Positions 1 through 10,829 of a stretch of DNA of 64,000 nucleotides are shown piece after piece. The notes beneath the pieces are model-generated. The model was not told where the DNA came from, ran no database searches, and saw only the letters and a list, made by a program, of their open reading frames with translations. Origin of the DNA: Cephalotrichum gorgonifer (Eukaryota > Ascomycota > Sordariomycetes > Microascales > Microascaceae); assembly GCA_900312665.1 (NCBI GenBank), contig ONZQ02000001.1:3650094-3714093 (forward strand). Reading direction: 5' to 3'. Made by a program: the position numbers and the translations under genes. Position 1 is the first letter of the stretch. The number at the start of each line of letters is the position of its first letter.

Positions 1-114
1 AGGGGGTAAGTTGCCCCTGTTGCTAACAGAAAACTCCTTACGTCTCCATACGATCCGCTCCTTTTTGGGTTCCCATAGCTACCAGCAGCTTAACTAACAC
101 CTTTGGCTGGAAAG

Positions 115-453
115 ATGGCCGACTCCTATCTTGTCACTCCCCTCGAGACTACAGCGACAACCACCCCTCCCACGTTCCCCGTTAGACAGGCCATTTCGCT
201 CGCTTCAAGCGATGACACGATACCACCACCATCCCCGGGTTTCCTGGACGTACACTCTCGTATCGGCCGGATCCTGGAGGTGAGTGGTATCGGGGTGAAG
301 ATTGAAGACTGCCTTGAACTTTCATACACAAGAAACATCGCCCCAGACGGTTCTACGGCCCTTGAAGATATTCTATCTAGGCAGTTATTAACTAATATCT
401 AGGAAATCGGCAGCGACGGTGGTGGCGCGGGTCTCGCCATCATACATCTGTAA
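115..453 (+). CDS. Small two-exon hypothetical protein at the left edge (possibly incomplete)
   Basis: Not recognised. The reading is join(115..279, 403..453), about 71 residues, starting MADSYLVTPL. The intron 280-402 has a GTGAGT donor and a TTAACTAAT branch region followed by CTAG, and both exons are in phase 0, which is good intron evidence. A further GTAAGT donor lies at 6-11 and a CTTAACTAAC branch region with an AG lies just before the ATG, so an intron (5'-UTR or coding) may precede it and the gene may begin outside the window. A GTAAGG at the stop could be another donor, so the 3' end is uncertain. The product is Pro/Thr-rich at the N terminus and shows no domain I know. Confidence 0.35.
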
Positions 454-1695
454 GGGTGAAGTTCTCGGGGACGGGGGAATCGCTGGCGGGGTTACGAGGT
501 TCAATATGTAGTTTACCAGGGGCAGAAGTAGGGGTCAATGGCTCAACACTCGTACTCGTGAATACGATATAATGCTGGGTGTGCCGTTCCTTCTGTCACG
601 GCAAATACTACATATCCTCGCCCAATTATCGCTTCCAACTTTGAGCAAGCAAGGCGTCCGAAGCCCTGGCTGCGCCGTTTTGCTTAACTAGAAATCGAAT
701 TGATATAGGTATCAATACTTGTAGACCGCAGATTCAAACCCCAATCGGCATGGATGTTACGACAAGCCGTGCGCACGGGTTGATACATTAGGTAACCAGA
801 GACGATGCTCTTCCCTGTCCAACGTTGTCTTTCATTCGCAGCGGCTGGGTTGACCCCGCATCTCATACATTGTAGCCTCCATGTCGCGGATCAGCCCCGC
901 TCGAACATACGGGACGTCATATAGCTTGCTGTGTAACAGACGTGACTGGTAAAGCTCGCGGGGCCGCCAGTATATGGCGCTTGGCCAGGACGCACGCCGA
1001 CATATACTTCAGCTAATACGAGAAGCTAGACTAGGAACTAATCTTGGGAATAAATCTGGCTATATCAGCTCGATAGACCACGTCGGCTGATGACCCCTAG
1101 ATCATTGAGAAGTACATACTTGGCCAAGGTGGGTTGTGTGAGCGCTGCGAAGGTTGTTTCCCCGGATCTCCTCGACGCTAGCGCCGCACGGCAAACGTAA
1201 TGCAGGTGGGGCCGGGTGAGTTCCGTCTGCTGTTAGCTTCTCGTACTTGTACAAACATACGACATCCTGGGCTCCGCAGCTGCATGCCGGACACCGACAG
1301 CATCCGTCATCGAGCCAGGTATCATGCGTCGTGTGACTGACTGACCCCTCCCGGCTCTGGATCCTGGGCTGATCACTCCTAATTACCCCTCCAACCTTTG
1401 CCTACCCAGTTCTTGCTCTGCGACCTCCCTGTCATTGCCCCTTCCAATCGAGTACAAGAACACATCGGCCGCACCTGCCCACTTGACCTTCATCTTCACC
1501 CTAAACCCCTCCACACCAGTCCTCCGTCTCCCACATCCACTCTATCTTCTACCCATACCTTCCAATTCCAATTCCATCTCCCACCTTCCACTTTCTCATC
1601 TTCTACTCGTACTTCATTAACGCGGAACTGCTAGGCAAAGCATTCCTACAAACTCAATCGACTCCTTACACCCTATTCGATATACAGTCGACACG
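454..1695. other. Intergenic, 1.2 kb, no gene supported
   Basis: Only short, low-quality reading frames are present. It carries one GTACTTGTAC palindrome-family copy at 1243-1252 and a pyrimidine-rich stretch (about 1380-1620) just upstream of the DJ-1-like gene, typical of a fungal promoter or 5' leader. Confidence 0.6.
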
Positions 1696-2772
1696 ATGAG
1701 TGCACACAAGACATCGGCGGTGGTGGATGAACATGAGCGTCTTGACGTTCTGTTCGTCCTCCACCCCAAGTTCAATCTCCTGGACTTCGCCGGTCCCTGG
1801 GAGGTATTCACCTCCGCGCTTCATGAAGCCAGCGACCCAGGTATGGTGTATTCCCATTTTCGTCCTAATCCTGGTCCTGTCCGCGTGTGGACTGTGAATG
1901 TCGTGCAAGTAATCCTGACCAAGAGCAACTCTGGATATAGAGTCCAAGGCATTTGATTGCACCGTCGCCGGCGGCGAGCAAACTGTCCTCTCTGAGGAGG
2001 ACGTCTCGCTCGCTTCCCAGATTCCCTATAAACAGGCCTACGAACAGCTCTCGGACTACGATGTTCTCGTCGTTCTAGGTGGAAACACCGACGAGATCAT
2101 TGCAAAGGAAGCTGAGCCTATCGGCCTTATTTCCGCCTTTGCTGAGTTGCAAAAGAACGATCCCATCCGCGAGCGAACGCTCCTCTCTATTTGCACGGGC
2201 TCGCACTTCCTTGCCCATAAGGGCATCCTTGCTGGCCTTTCGGCTACGACCCATCAAGACTATATCACAAGGTTCGAGAATCTCTGCAGCTATGCGGCCA
2301 CTCGAAACCTCGACGAGCGGACCGACGTCATTGAGAATGTCCGATATGTCGTCAACAATCTACGCTTCGATCTCGGGAACGAGGACGAGAACCCATACAT
2401 CCGCCGCAAGTCGGATGCCCGCCGCACGTCTAGTGCCAGGTAAGCCCTCATCTACGGTCTCCCCACTCAGGGCAGCAAATTTCATCAGCCCCACCCGAGT
2501 TTATGACTCAGTTCCATACTAATGATTCCACGCTGTATAGGAAGGGAAGTGTTTCTCTCAGAGCCTCCAGCACCCGGGATAACATTGCCCGCCGTGCTGC
2601 CATGCGTCTTGGCGGATTGCGAGTCATCACGTCCGGGGGCATCACCTCGGGTATTGACGCATCGCTGTACCTTGTTGGTGCTCTCGTATCTGAAGAGTCT
2701 GCCGTTGAGGTGGCACGATACATGGAGTGGACCTGGCAGAAGGGTCTCGTCGTCGCCGGCGTTGATGTTTGA
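1696..2772 (+). CDS. DJ-1/PfpI family protein (class I glutamine amidotransferase-like fold)
   Basis: The spliced reading is join(1696..1840, 1941..2439, 2541..2772), 291 residues. Intron 1 (GTATGG...ATAG) and intron 2 (GTAAGC...TATAG) keep frame. The N terminus has the family pattern LDVLFVLHPKFNLLDFAGPWEVF. The nucleophile elbow is ICTGSHFLAHKGILAG with the expected Cys, and the C-terminal part has RVITSGGITSGIDASLYLV, matching the ITSGG-x-SGID segment of fungal isocyanide hydratase-like and AraC-associated PfpI domains. Family members act on small reactive metabolites or as stress proteins; the substrate cannot be told. There is no signal peptide, so it is probably cytosolic. A short segment of residues around exon 2's end is variable in the family. 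Family assignment is firm, function is not. Confidence 0.88.
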
Positions 2773-3202
2773 ATGTAACGAATCACGAACCATTGTAGAT
2801 TAGCATGGGGGATTGTCAGTCGAGTTCGATAGTTGCGTGTTTTCTGTTTCAAATTACGACAATCAAATGATATTTCCCACTGAACTGAAGGATGAAAACC
2901 CTCTGTTTTACTTTGACAAGAATCTATCTGAGCAGCTTTGAGCTCCAAGAGTCATCACGAGCATGACCTGGAGCTCTGGATTCTTACCCCACTTTTCTGC
3001 ATGTCAGTTGCACGATGCCATGGCGCTGCTTTTGATCCACAGTTACCCACAATTCGGTAAGGTACCGAGACTTCGGCGAATAGCCAATAATGTTCCGTGA
3101 CGGCCCGTTGGTCACGTGGCTGAGATTTTTCCATCATCATCGTTCTTGAGAACCACTCCTCAGGCAAAGTCAGCTACCATAAACGCGATCGATGCAAGCA
3201 AG
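2773..3202. other. Intergenic between DJ-1-like and uL23m genes
   Basis: This 430-bp stretch holds the 3' end of the upstream gene and the promoter of the ribosomal protein gene. A GATCGATGCAAGCAAG leader precedes the ATG at 3203. No other gene is seen. Confidence 0.5.
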
Positions 3203-3938
3203 ATGGCGTCAGCAGTCGCCCGAAAAGCTCCGGCTTTCAAGCTTGGAAAGAAACAAATATTCCTGTGAGTCACTCATAAGCCAATGGAAGGCTGCGGCGA
3301 TGCTTCGCTCGTCAGTCGTCAGATGGCCGCGCGAGCCCGACGCGCAGAGCCTGTGCTAACCCTTCCGGCCCTCATCTAGCCCCAACCATGTCATAACTCT
3401 CGTAAGGAAGGAGGCCCATCCCGCCGACTGGGCTACCTTCCAGGTTCCCATCCGATTCACGAAGTTCGATCTCCGCGACTACCTCTTCAACCTCTACAAT
3501 ATCGAGGTGAGGGCCGTCCGCTCCTGGGTTCGCCGCCAGGTGGCGCCGATAAAGAACGACGCCGGCCGCTTCATGCGCCCGCCCGCAGAGAAGTACATGA
3601 CGGTCGAGATGACGCAGCCCTTCGTGTGGCCCGAGACGCCTGCCGACCGGTCGCCTTGGGACGGAGAGCTGCATAGCATGCGAGAGAAGATGATGAAGGA
3701 CCAGGACAAGATCAGGACGGAGAGGTACAAGGGGAACATCCCCCTGGCGAGCGACAGGAAGCTGGAGAGGGACGATCAACGGTATAGGAAGCTGGCAAGG
3801 GAACTTCTGGAGGGAAAGAAGAAGTGGGAGAACGGGGTTGTTTTGGATGAGAAGTGGGATGCGTTGACGGGTAAGAAGGAGACCCAGGCAGCCGTGGTGG
3901 AAGAGGTGGCAGAAGACGAGGGGAAGAAGAAGAACTAG
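3203..3938 (+). CDS. MRP20: Mitochondrial large-subunit ribosomal protein uL23m (yeast Mrp20 type)
   Basis: The spliced reading is join(3203..3264, 3380..3938), 206 residues. The first exon encodes MASAVARKAPAFKLGKKQ, a basic presequence-like N terminus, and splices (GTGAGT...CTAG) into LPNHVITLVRK. The core ATFQVPIRFTKFDLRDYLFNLYNIEVRAVRSWV is the uL23 fold (beta strand, then the helix that docks on 23S-like rRNA domain III), followed by a long charged fungal mitochondrial extension ending in EDEGKKKN. It should be imported into the mitochondrial matrix and sit near the mitoribosome exit tunnel. It converges on the METTL4-like gene with about 180 bp between stop codons. Identification is by core motif and typical length. 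Confidence 0.9.
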
Positions 3939-4115
3939 GCGATGTGGAGAAGAGTGGGAAGGAGACGAGGTCGGCTTTACTGAAGCAGCTGCTTCGTTAA
4001 GTAGGATCTGGGGTCCCTCCCGCACATTGTAGCACTAGATCACGACGCGAATTGTACAGTAGCACTTCACCGGCAAGCATAGCCAGGGGGATGATAGACC
4101 CCCAATAGAGTATTT

Positions 4116-5144
4116 TTATGAATCTGCTGCGCCCTCACGGTCTGTGTCTTGGTGATCAGGTATCCAGTGATTATCTGATTGGTATTTGGTTACCTCGTCA
4201 CCCCAGCTCCACCACCCAGCCGTGAGGTGACGGGCGAACACCTCCAATGCCTGGTAGCCGGGGTCCAGGACCTCGTCAAAAAGACACCGCAGATTCGGCT
4301 TCCGAGAGTGGAGGTCAGGAACGGCAACGATGACCTTCCTATCGACCATCTTCCTCGGCGTATCCCCTTTTTTCCTAGCGATGAGGAGCCGCTCCCATGG
4401 TTTACGCCACGTCGATTCTACGTCAACCATGGGTTCCCCAGAGGCCGTGACCTTTAGCCATATCCACTCCGCCGCCGGCTCGAGCCCCCACTGGGAGAAG
4501 AGCCCGTCTTTGGCGGTCAGCAGTTCTGTCGCGCTGTGGCTGTTAGTGACCCAGACGGCGACGATACCGCCGGGCGCAAGGTGAGCCGGGACCGGGATGA
4601 GCGATAGGAGTTGGCGGGTGTCCTCGTGGCCGTGACAGGTCACGTAGCCTCCCCTCTTTCTCTTTGCCGAGCGGTTCGGCCAGGGGGGGTCCATGAGAAT
4701 CAAATCGAACAGGGGCGCCGAGGAGGCGAATTCATCCCTCGTCTCCTGGATGGAGCCCCGCAGCGAGCGCGAGCCTTCCGGGATGAAATGGGCTACTTGG
4801 GGCTGGGCTGGGGCTGGCGGGACTTGCGTGGCACGGGGTAGACAGTATGGGCCGTGGAAGTGGTCGCGAGCATGTTGTAGAGCGTCCTGCACTGCAGCGC
4901 CCGTCATGAGCAGGGAAAGTTGGGCCGACGGGGTGAATGCCGTCGTCTGGTCCCCGGCATGTTTGGACCCCGGAGTCTCGTATGGGGTTAGTAACGGCTC
5001 TGTGGATAAGATTTTCCTGTTGGCACGCTTCCCACGTGGAACTTGGGCCTCTTCAATAGACCTGGGAATGTCGAGGTACACGACAGACTTGCTGTCGTTT
5101 TGGCAGAGGATACACGATGGCGGGGTATATTGAGGCTCCATCAT
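4116..5144 (-). CDS. METTL4: MT-A70 family N6-adenine methyltransferase, METTL4-like
   Basis: A single exon of 342 residues. The catalytic motif DPPW lies in FDLILMDPPWPNRSAKRKRG, followed by IVAVWVTNSHSATELL and EWIWLKVTASGEP...KPWERLLIARK, which is the METTL4 pattern (DPPW-N-S, WVTN, EW-W-K-T-SGE, KP-E) rather than the Ime4/METTL3 or Kar4/METTL14 pattern. The N terminus starts close to SCILCQNDSKSVVYLDIPRSIEEAQ, the usual start region of fungal METTL4-like proteins, so the ATG at 5144 (or 5141) is reasonable. METTL4 enzymes place m6A on snRNA (U2 in animals) and have been reported for DNA 6mA; the substrate here is unknown. It is divergent from the mitochondrial carrier gene across 730 bp. 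Confidence 0.87.
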   Translation of the reverse strand: MMEPQYTPPSCILCQNDSKSVVYLDIPRSIEEAQVPRGKRANRKILSTEPLLTPYETPGSKHAGDQTTAFTPSAQLSLLMTGAAVQDALQHARDHFHGPYCLPRATQVPPAPAQPQVAHFIPEGSRSLRGSIQETRDEFASSAPLFDLILMDPPWPNRSAKRKRGGYVTCHGHEDTRQLLSLIPVPAHLAPGGIVAVWVTNSHSATELLTAKDGLFSQWGLEPAAEWIWLKVTASGEPMVDVESTWRKPWERLLIARKKGDTPRKMVDRKVIVAVPDLHSRKPNLRCLFDEVLDPGYQALEVFARHLTAGWWSWGDEVTKYQSDNHWIPDHQDTDREGAADS

Positions 5145-5872
5145 ACGTCGGGAAGCTTCGGAGCGGTACTCTCTGGAGATAGCGTGGGGATAGAGGTCCT
5201 GGTCACGCGTCTTTCCAGAGGCGGTGCTAGTATGCTGAAATGTGGAGGGACCCTCCTTGTTCGAGCTGCCCTATTACCGATCTCCCCTACGGGACGGCGC
5301 CAGCCTAGGAGCAGTTGGACATTATCTGCATCGCTTAGAGCTGAAAGGAGGTGGGTCAATGCACGTGATTGAGTTGGGGGATTCAGGGTCGGCCGGGGCC
5401 GCGATGCTCGGCATGGGGAGAGCGGAGCAGCGGAGGCAAGAGTAGTCACGAGCCCTCTAATATTCCCACTGCTCCGGCCCTAAGTGGCCAATATACTTGC
5501 GGGGGGCATTGAGTTTTCCGCCATGTTTCGGTCCCCCCTCCCGGCAATCCTCGGCTTCTGGGGCGCGGACACCCCAGACTTGGCCATGTCAACCAATCAC
5601 AGGCAGTGAACGCTGTTAGATGACGTCCTGACCCAGGGTTCTCGTAAGCCGAAATTCCTTTCTCTTATCGTCCTCACAAACCCGAGCGGCTCACGGGAGA
5701 GACATTTTCGAGTCCCGAACTCTCAACAACACCCGACCCAACCGGAATACACTCTTTCCTCGTGCCTCCCACCTAGCGAGTCCAGAATCAACCCAGACGA
5801 AGGATATCTACCCCCAAACATCCCTCACGCGAGCCATCATCGGCGGAACCTGGCCCCACTAGTGGCGGAGGA
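5145..5872. promoter_or_regulatory. Shared divergent promoter, METTL4-like / CoA carrier
   Basis: A 728-bp gap lies between two divergent start codons. It contains a CCAAT box (5593-5597, followed by CAC) and a CRE/ATF-type TGACGTC (5621-5627), both nearer the carrier gene, and a pyrimidine-rich leader from about 5690. Binding is inferred from motif only. Confidence 0.5.
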
Positions 5873-7114
5873 ATGCCGCCTGCCAACTCGGACAATGCGG
5901 CAATGTCGATGACCCGGCAGAATTATGAGACAATGTCAATACCTCAAGATGGGGCCCAGCAGAATTACGAAGCCTCGATCCCTACGATGAAAAAGAGCTT
6001 GTCTACTCATAAGCCATCCCCAGACGACGACACAGTGGCCTATCGAAAACATACTCGCACCTTTGAGTACGCATGGCGCTCGGGCGTGGCGGGGGGTCTA
6101 GCAGGATGTGCGGTAAGCGGAGTTCCGGATGCTGTGGCCCTCGAAATATATGGCTTTGAGACTAATACCCTCATTATCGCGCAGGCAAAAACACTCGTAG
6201 CGCCCCTTGACCGAGTCAAGATCCTATTCCAAGCGGGGAGTCCAGCATACGCAAAGTACTCGGGGTCCTGGGTGGGCGTCGCCGCGACCCTGAAGGATAT
6301 ATACCGCAACGACGGTCCGACCGGGCTCTTCCGAGGGCACTCCGCCACCTTACTTCGAATATTTCCCTACGCCGCGATCAAGTTCCTCGCCTACGAGCAG
6401 ATCCGGTCCGTTCTGATAACACACAAGGGCGAGGAGACCCCTTTCCGCCGCTTTCTCAGCGGGTCGCTGGCCGGCCTGACATCCGTGCTTTTTACCTACC
6501 CCCTGGAGCTTATCAGGGTACGCATGGCCTTCGAGACTAAGAAAGTCGGCCGGTCGTCGTTCGTTTCCATATGTCGGCAGATATACCGCGAGCAGCCCAC
6601 CGCGAAAGCCGTCGCATCGCTAGCCTCGAACCCGGCGAACGCCGTCACCGATCCCGCATGGCGGATACACAACTTCTACAGGGGGTTTACTCCCACCCTG
6701 CTCGGCATGCTTCCCTACGCGGGCGTGTCCTTCTTGATCCACGACACGGTGGGCGACCTGTTCAGGCACCCCGCCATCGCGAAATGGACGACGCTGCCGC
6801 AGTGGAAGAGGTCGCCCAAGGGTAAAGCGCGACCTCTTCGGTCATGGGCCGAGCTGACGGCCGGTGGGCTGGCAGGAATGATCTCGCAGACGACATCATA
6901 CCCGATGGAGATCATTCGCCGGAGGATGCAGGTGGGCGGCGTGGTGGGCGACGGACACCGGTTGAGGATAGGGGAAACGGCAGCGATGATTTTCAGAGAG
7001 AAGGGGGTACGGGGGTTCTTTGTGGGCTTGACGATTGGATACGCAAAGGTGATACCCATGGTCGCAGTGTCCTTCTACGTTTATGAGAGGGCGAAGGGAG
7101 TGTTTGGCATCTAG
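5873..7114 (+). CDS. LEU5: Mitochondrial carrier (SLC25), Leu5-type coenzyme A transporter
   Basis: The spliced reading is join(5873..6112, 6185..7114), 389 residues. The intron 6113-6184 (GTAAGC...CGCAG) is 72 nt, a multiple of three and free of stops, so the unspliced frame also stays open; splicing joins GGLAGCA to AKTLVAPLDRVKILFQ, restoring the first carrier signature P-x-D-x-x-K. The second repeat has FTYPLELIRVRMAFE and the third SYPMEIIRRRMQVGG. The segment GLFRGHSATLLRIFPYAAIKFLAYEQIR is typical of the Leu5/SLC25A16/SLC25A42 group, which imports CoA or adenine nucleotides into the matrix. The N-terminal 60 residues are polar and poorly conserved, so a downstream ATG (for example 5903) could be used. 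Confidence 0.9.
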   Translation: MPPANSDNAAMSMTRQNYETMSIPQDGAQQNYEASIPTMKKSLSTHKPSPDDDTVAYRKHTRTFEYAWRSGVAGGLAGCAVSGVPDAVALEIYGFETNTLIIAQAKTLVAPLDRVKILFQAGSPAYAKYSGSWVGVAATLKDIYRNDGPTGLFRGHSATLLRIFPYAAIKFLAYEQIRSVLITHKGEETPFRRFLSGSLAGLTSVLFTYPLELIRVRMAFETKKVGRSSFVSICRQIYREQPTAKAVASLASNPANAVTDPAWRIHNFYRGFTPTLLGMLPYAGVSFLIHDTVGDLFRHPAIAKWTTLPQWKRSPKGKARPLRSWAELTAGGLAGMISQTTSYPMEIIRRRMQVGGVVGDGHRLRIGETAAMIFREKGVRGFFVGLTIGYAKVIPMVAVSFYVYERAKGVFGI

Positions 7115-7620
7115 AGCTTTTGGGGGCGACGGCATTTTCAATGGGCGTTATAAGACGGGGGAAGGGATGAACTAGATACCTGTTGGTCTGGCCACAGCAA
7201 GGTCATGCTTTTATCTGCCTAGATATATATATATTTTTTTTTGTCACGAGGGAACTATCCACATGGCCGCACGCTTGAAGAAGCAATATAGATCTACAGA
7301 CTACATACTTGTATGGATAGAAACCATGCCTGCCAAAGCGCGGGCGTACAGTGCGATTATCGAGAATCAACATTTAATACACACGTTATTTCAGGAACCA
7401 GTGAACAACCGCGTCTCAGCGCGCGTTGGCCAATAGATTTCCGAAACGGCAAGTTGAGTCCTTGTGACGGCATCTTTTTTCTGACCAACCTTCTCGGATA
7501 CCCTCGACAACCCCTCGAATCTACGACTCTAGGCTCCCTCGACTCCCTCCGCCACTCGCATACTCCTTGGCCACTCCTGAACCCGCTCCATGGCGGCGCA
7601 ATCCCGTTAAACTCCGCGCC
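7115..7620. other. Intergenic between carrier and ORC4 genes
   Basis: About 500 bp in tandem orientation holding the 3' end of the carrier gene, including an A/T-rich run (about 7220-7241), and the ORC4 promoter. The open frame continues upstream of the ORC4 ATG but without an earlier in-frame ATG. No separate gene is supported. Confidence 0.5.
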
Positions 7621-10425
7621 ATGGTCCAAACGCCCGGCTCAGGCCGCAACAAGCGCGCGCGATCTACTACAATCGGCGGCAATACCCCGAACGGCCAAAG
7701 CCCGACAGAATCCGCGGCGAAGAAGAGGAAGGTGGACGAGACCCCCGCCACAAATGGCGACCTCACAAACCGCCGCAGCATAGCGCAGCGTGCAGCCTGG
7801 GCTCGGAAGAAGGCGGCGTATAGAGTTGCGGCTCCGGCTCCCGCGCCCTCGCCTTCGCTGGATAATGCTCGGAATGCAGCAGAGCCCGCCGAGAGTGTGA
7901 CGACAACACCTAGGAGGATAAACTCTACAAAAAGAAAGGAGAGAGGAGCGGACCCCTACGACTTCCAGTCGTCAGAGGCGGAAGAGCTGGCGACGCCGTC
8001 GGGAAAGAAGAAGGGTAAAGCTGCGACTGGTACAGCAAGCGGCGCCAAGCCCGGTGGGCGGAAGGGTATACCGGTTACCAAGATCACCAATGGGGAGGGA
8101 GGCGAGAGCGAAGCGGACGTATTGTACGATGCGATGCTTCTGGACGAGTCGCCCAGCAAGCCGCCAACAGAGAAGAAGCGGAAACCTGGCCGGCCGCCCG
8201 GCAGTAAGAATAAACCCAAGATCGCGCCCGGGGTATTGTCTACGGGCAACCCTGACCTCCAGGCGACGCCCACCAAGAACCGGCAGGCGATTCGGGCGAT
8301 CGGAGGCACCTTGCCGAGGTCTCCCGCCGTTCTCAAGGGCATCCTGACACCCTCCAAGAAGAGCAACGACGATACGCCGAGACGTCGCAAGAGTGTCGCT
8401 TTCGGCCCCCTCGGCGGCGGAGATGACTTTGAACTTCACTTCGATGATCTGCCGACTCAGAAGAAATCCGGGTCTAAGAAGGCTCAGGTCGAGAAGCCTC
8501 GTCCGACACCTAGGAGCTCCGACGCCGACAAGATGACGGAGCAGGCGGCGGGGGACGAAGGGAATGGAGACGAGGAGGAGGACGAGGACGTGTGCGAAAT
8601 CTGCCTCAAGCCCGACTCGAGACCGCCCAATGAGATCATCTTCTGCGACGGCTGCGACCTGGGATTCCACCAGAAGTGCCACAACGTCCCCGTCATCCCC
8701 GAGGGTGACTGGCTCTGCAAGAACTGCAGCCAGGAGGACGCCTCGAAGACGCCACAGCGCGCATCTGTGGCAGCCGCCCCCGCCACGCCAATGGATGCCC
8801 CCGACATCCCCAACCTAGGCCGCCACCTCTCGGCACTGCAGAGGGTACTTTTGGATCGATGTACTGGGAAGAGGCGACTGAACCTCGTGGGGCTGGACGA
8901 GGCGTACGAGAAGGTCAGTCAGCTGGTTGAGCGGACGATCGCAGATGGGGAGGGCAACTCGATGCTGCTCGTCGGCGGGAGGGGCAGCGGGAAGACGGCA
9001 GTGAGTATCCCTCGTTGGTGAAGTCTCTCGCGCGTCTTGCTATACAAAAGTGGGTGGTACGCTAACGTCCTCGGCAGCTCATAGAGAAGGTCGTGGCTAA
9101 AATGTCGGAGGCCCACAGCGGCGACTTCCTTGTCATCCGGCTCAACGGATTCATACATACGGACGATAAGCTTGCGCTCAAGGATATCTGGCGCCAGCTG
9201 GGGAAAGAGATGGATGTGGACGATGATCTCATGAACCGGGTTCGTTCACAACCTCCCCCCCAAGCTAAATATAACCCCGTTTTACCTCTTGCTGACGATA
9301 TCCCCCTCTGCTTAGAACTACGCGGACACGATGGCCTCCCTCCTGGCCGTGCTCTCCCACCCGTCAGAGATTACGGGTGCCCCAGGCGCAGAGGAGGGCG
9401 TGACGTCCCAGGCCGTGATCTTCATCATCGACGAGTTCGACATGTTCACCTACCACCCCCGGCAGACGCTCCTATATAACTTGTTCGACATCGCCCAGGC
9501 GCGCAAGGCGCCGATTGCGGTCCTCGGGTGCACCGGGAAGGTGGACGTGGTCGAGATGCTGGAGAAGCGGGTGAAGAGCCGATTCAGCCACCGACACGCC
9601 TTCCTCCCGCCGCCGCGGAGCCTCGCGGCCTATTGGGAGATCTGCAAGCAGGGTCTGACCGTCGACCGAGACGATGCTCGTGGGGTTGGGCTTGATGTGG
9701 ACCTCGAGGGCTTTGACGAGTTCATGGACTACTGGTCAAAGAAGATCGATGTATGTTACTCCCCTTTATCCTTTCCCCCCTCCCCTCTCTCCTCCACGAT
9801 CTCATGGGGGTCGGCGTATGTTTTGGCCGGGATGGTGCCAGCTAACAAGCCCCCACAGCGCCTCTATAAACAAGACTCCTTCCAGCTCCTGCTAAAGGCG
9901 CACTTCTACACCACCAAATCTCCCAGCGCCCTCCTAACAAGCTTCATCCTCCCTCTCTCGGCCGTGTCCCCGGTCAACCTCGCTCTCCAGATCCCCTCCC
10001 AGGCCGCGACGTCCCTCCCGTCCCTCTCGGCCCCGCACTCGAAGCTCCACCTCCTCCCCTCCCTCTCCGACCTCGACCTCGCCCTCCTCATATCCGCCTC
10101 GCGCGTGGAGTCCGCGGCGCACACCGACACGGTCAACTTCTCCATGGCCTACGACGAGTACTCCTCCCTCATGGCGCGCCAGCGCGTGCAGTCGTCCGTG
10201 TCGGGAATGATGGCCCTCGGCGGCGGTGTGAGGGTCTGGGGCCGCGGCGTGGCGATGGTGGCGTGGGAGAGGCTGGCGGAGATGGGGCTCCTCCTACCTG
10301 GGAGGCTCACGGGGAAGGGCGTGGGCGTTGAGGGGAGGATGTGGGGTGTTGATGTAGGGGTTGAGGAGATTGAGGGGTCCGTGAGGTTGAACGGAGTGCT
10401 GGCGAAGTGGTGTAAGGATTTGTAG
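7621..10425 (+). CDS. ORC4: Origin recognition complex subunit 4 with N-terminal AT-hook-like motif and PHD finger
   Basis: The spliced reading is join(7621..9000, 9078..9239, 9316..9750, 9859..10425), 847 residues, all junctions in phase 0. Residues 1-320 are basic, low-complexity and contain an AT-hook-like KRKPGRPPGSKNKPK near residue 187. Residues about 324-372 form a PHD finger with the Cys4-His-Cys3 pattern (CEIC, CDGC, HQKC, CKNC). The AAA+ module follows: Walker A GGRGSGKT interrupted by intron 1 just after it, Walker B VIFIIDEFDMF near residue 550, then VLGCTGKVD and a C-terminal winged-helix region. The third intron (9751-9858, 108 nt) is in frame and free of stops. ORC4 is part of the nuclear complex that marks replication origins. 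The PHD finger suggests histone-tail reading at origins, which is inference. Confidence 0.92.
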
Positions 10426-10829
10426 TGGTTTGGGGTCTGGGGTTGGGGAACTGGGGGGTGGGGAGGGCGTTCGGGGATGAACTTTAAAGCGGTTTTACAT
10501 GGCGCTTGCAGGCTTATTTTACGTTGCTTGCCGCCGTGGTATGACGGTACCTTGTTTTACAGCATCATAGCATGGCATATGCGCGAGTATTAGATCAAAT
10601 ATAACTGAGCTAGACGGAGTCTATATAGCGCTTACCCGAGAAGCCTGTACGGGGGAGATATACAACTAGAGGACAATACAAAGTATTGATAGCCGCAGGA
10701 ATACCCGGCGAAGGCTCTTCACGCACTGCAAACGGACAGGATAAAAGCATCCCCTCCCACCCCTCTTCTAGAAACGTCTATCACGTATGTCACAGAGAGG
10801 ACCCAGCATGTGTACGGGGTGTTCTAAGC
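10426..10829. other. Convergent 3' ends of ORC4 and HGH1
   Basis: About 400 bp between two facing stop codons; it holds 3'-UTR sequence for both genes. Nothing else is seen. Confidence 0.5.

Noticed and set aside
720..760. Possible tRNA T-arm-like GATTCAAACCCC
   Set aside because: No matching acceptor stem, D-arm or anticodon arm could be laid out around it. A similar sequence at 63378 failed the same way.
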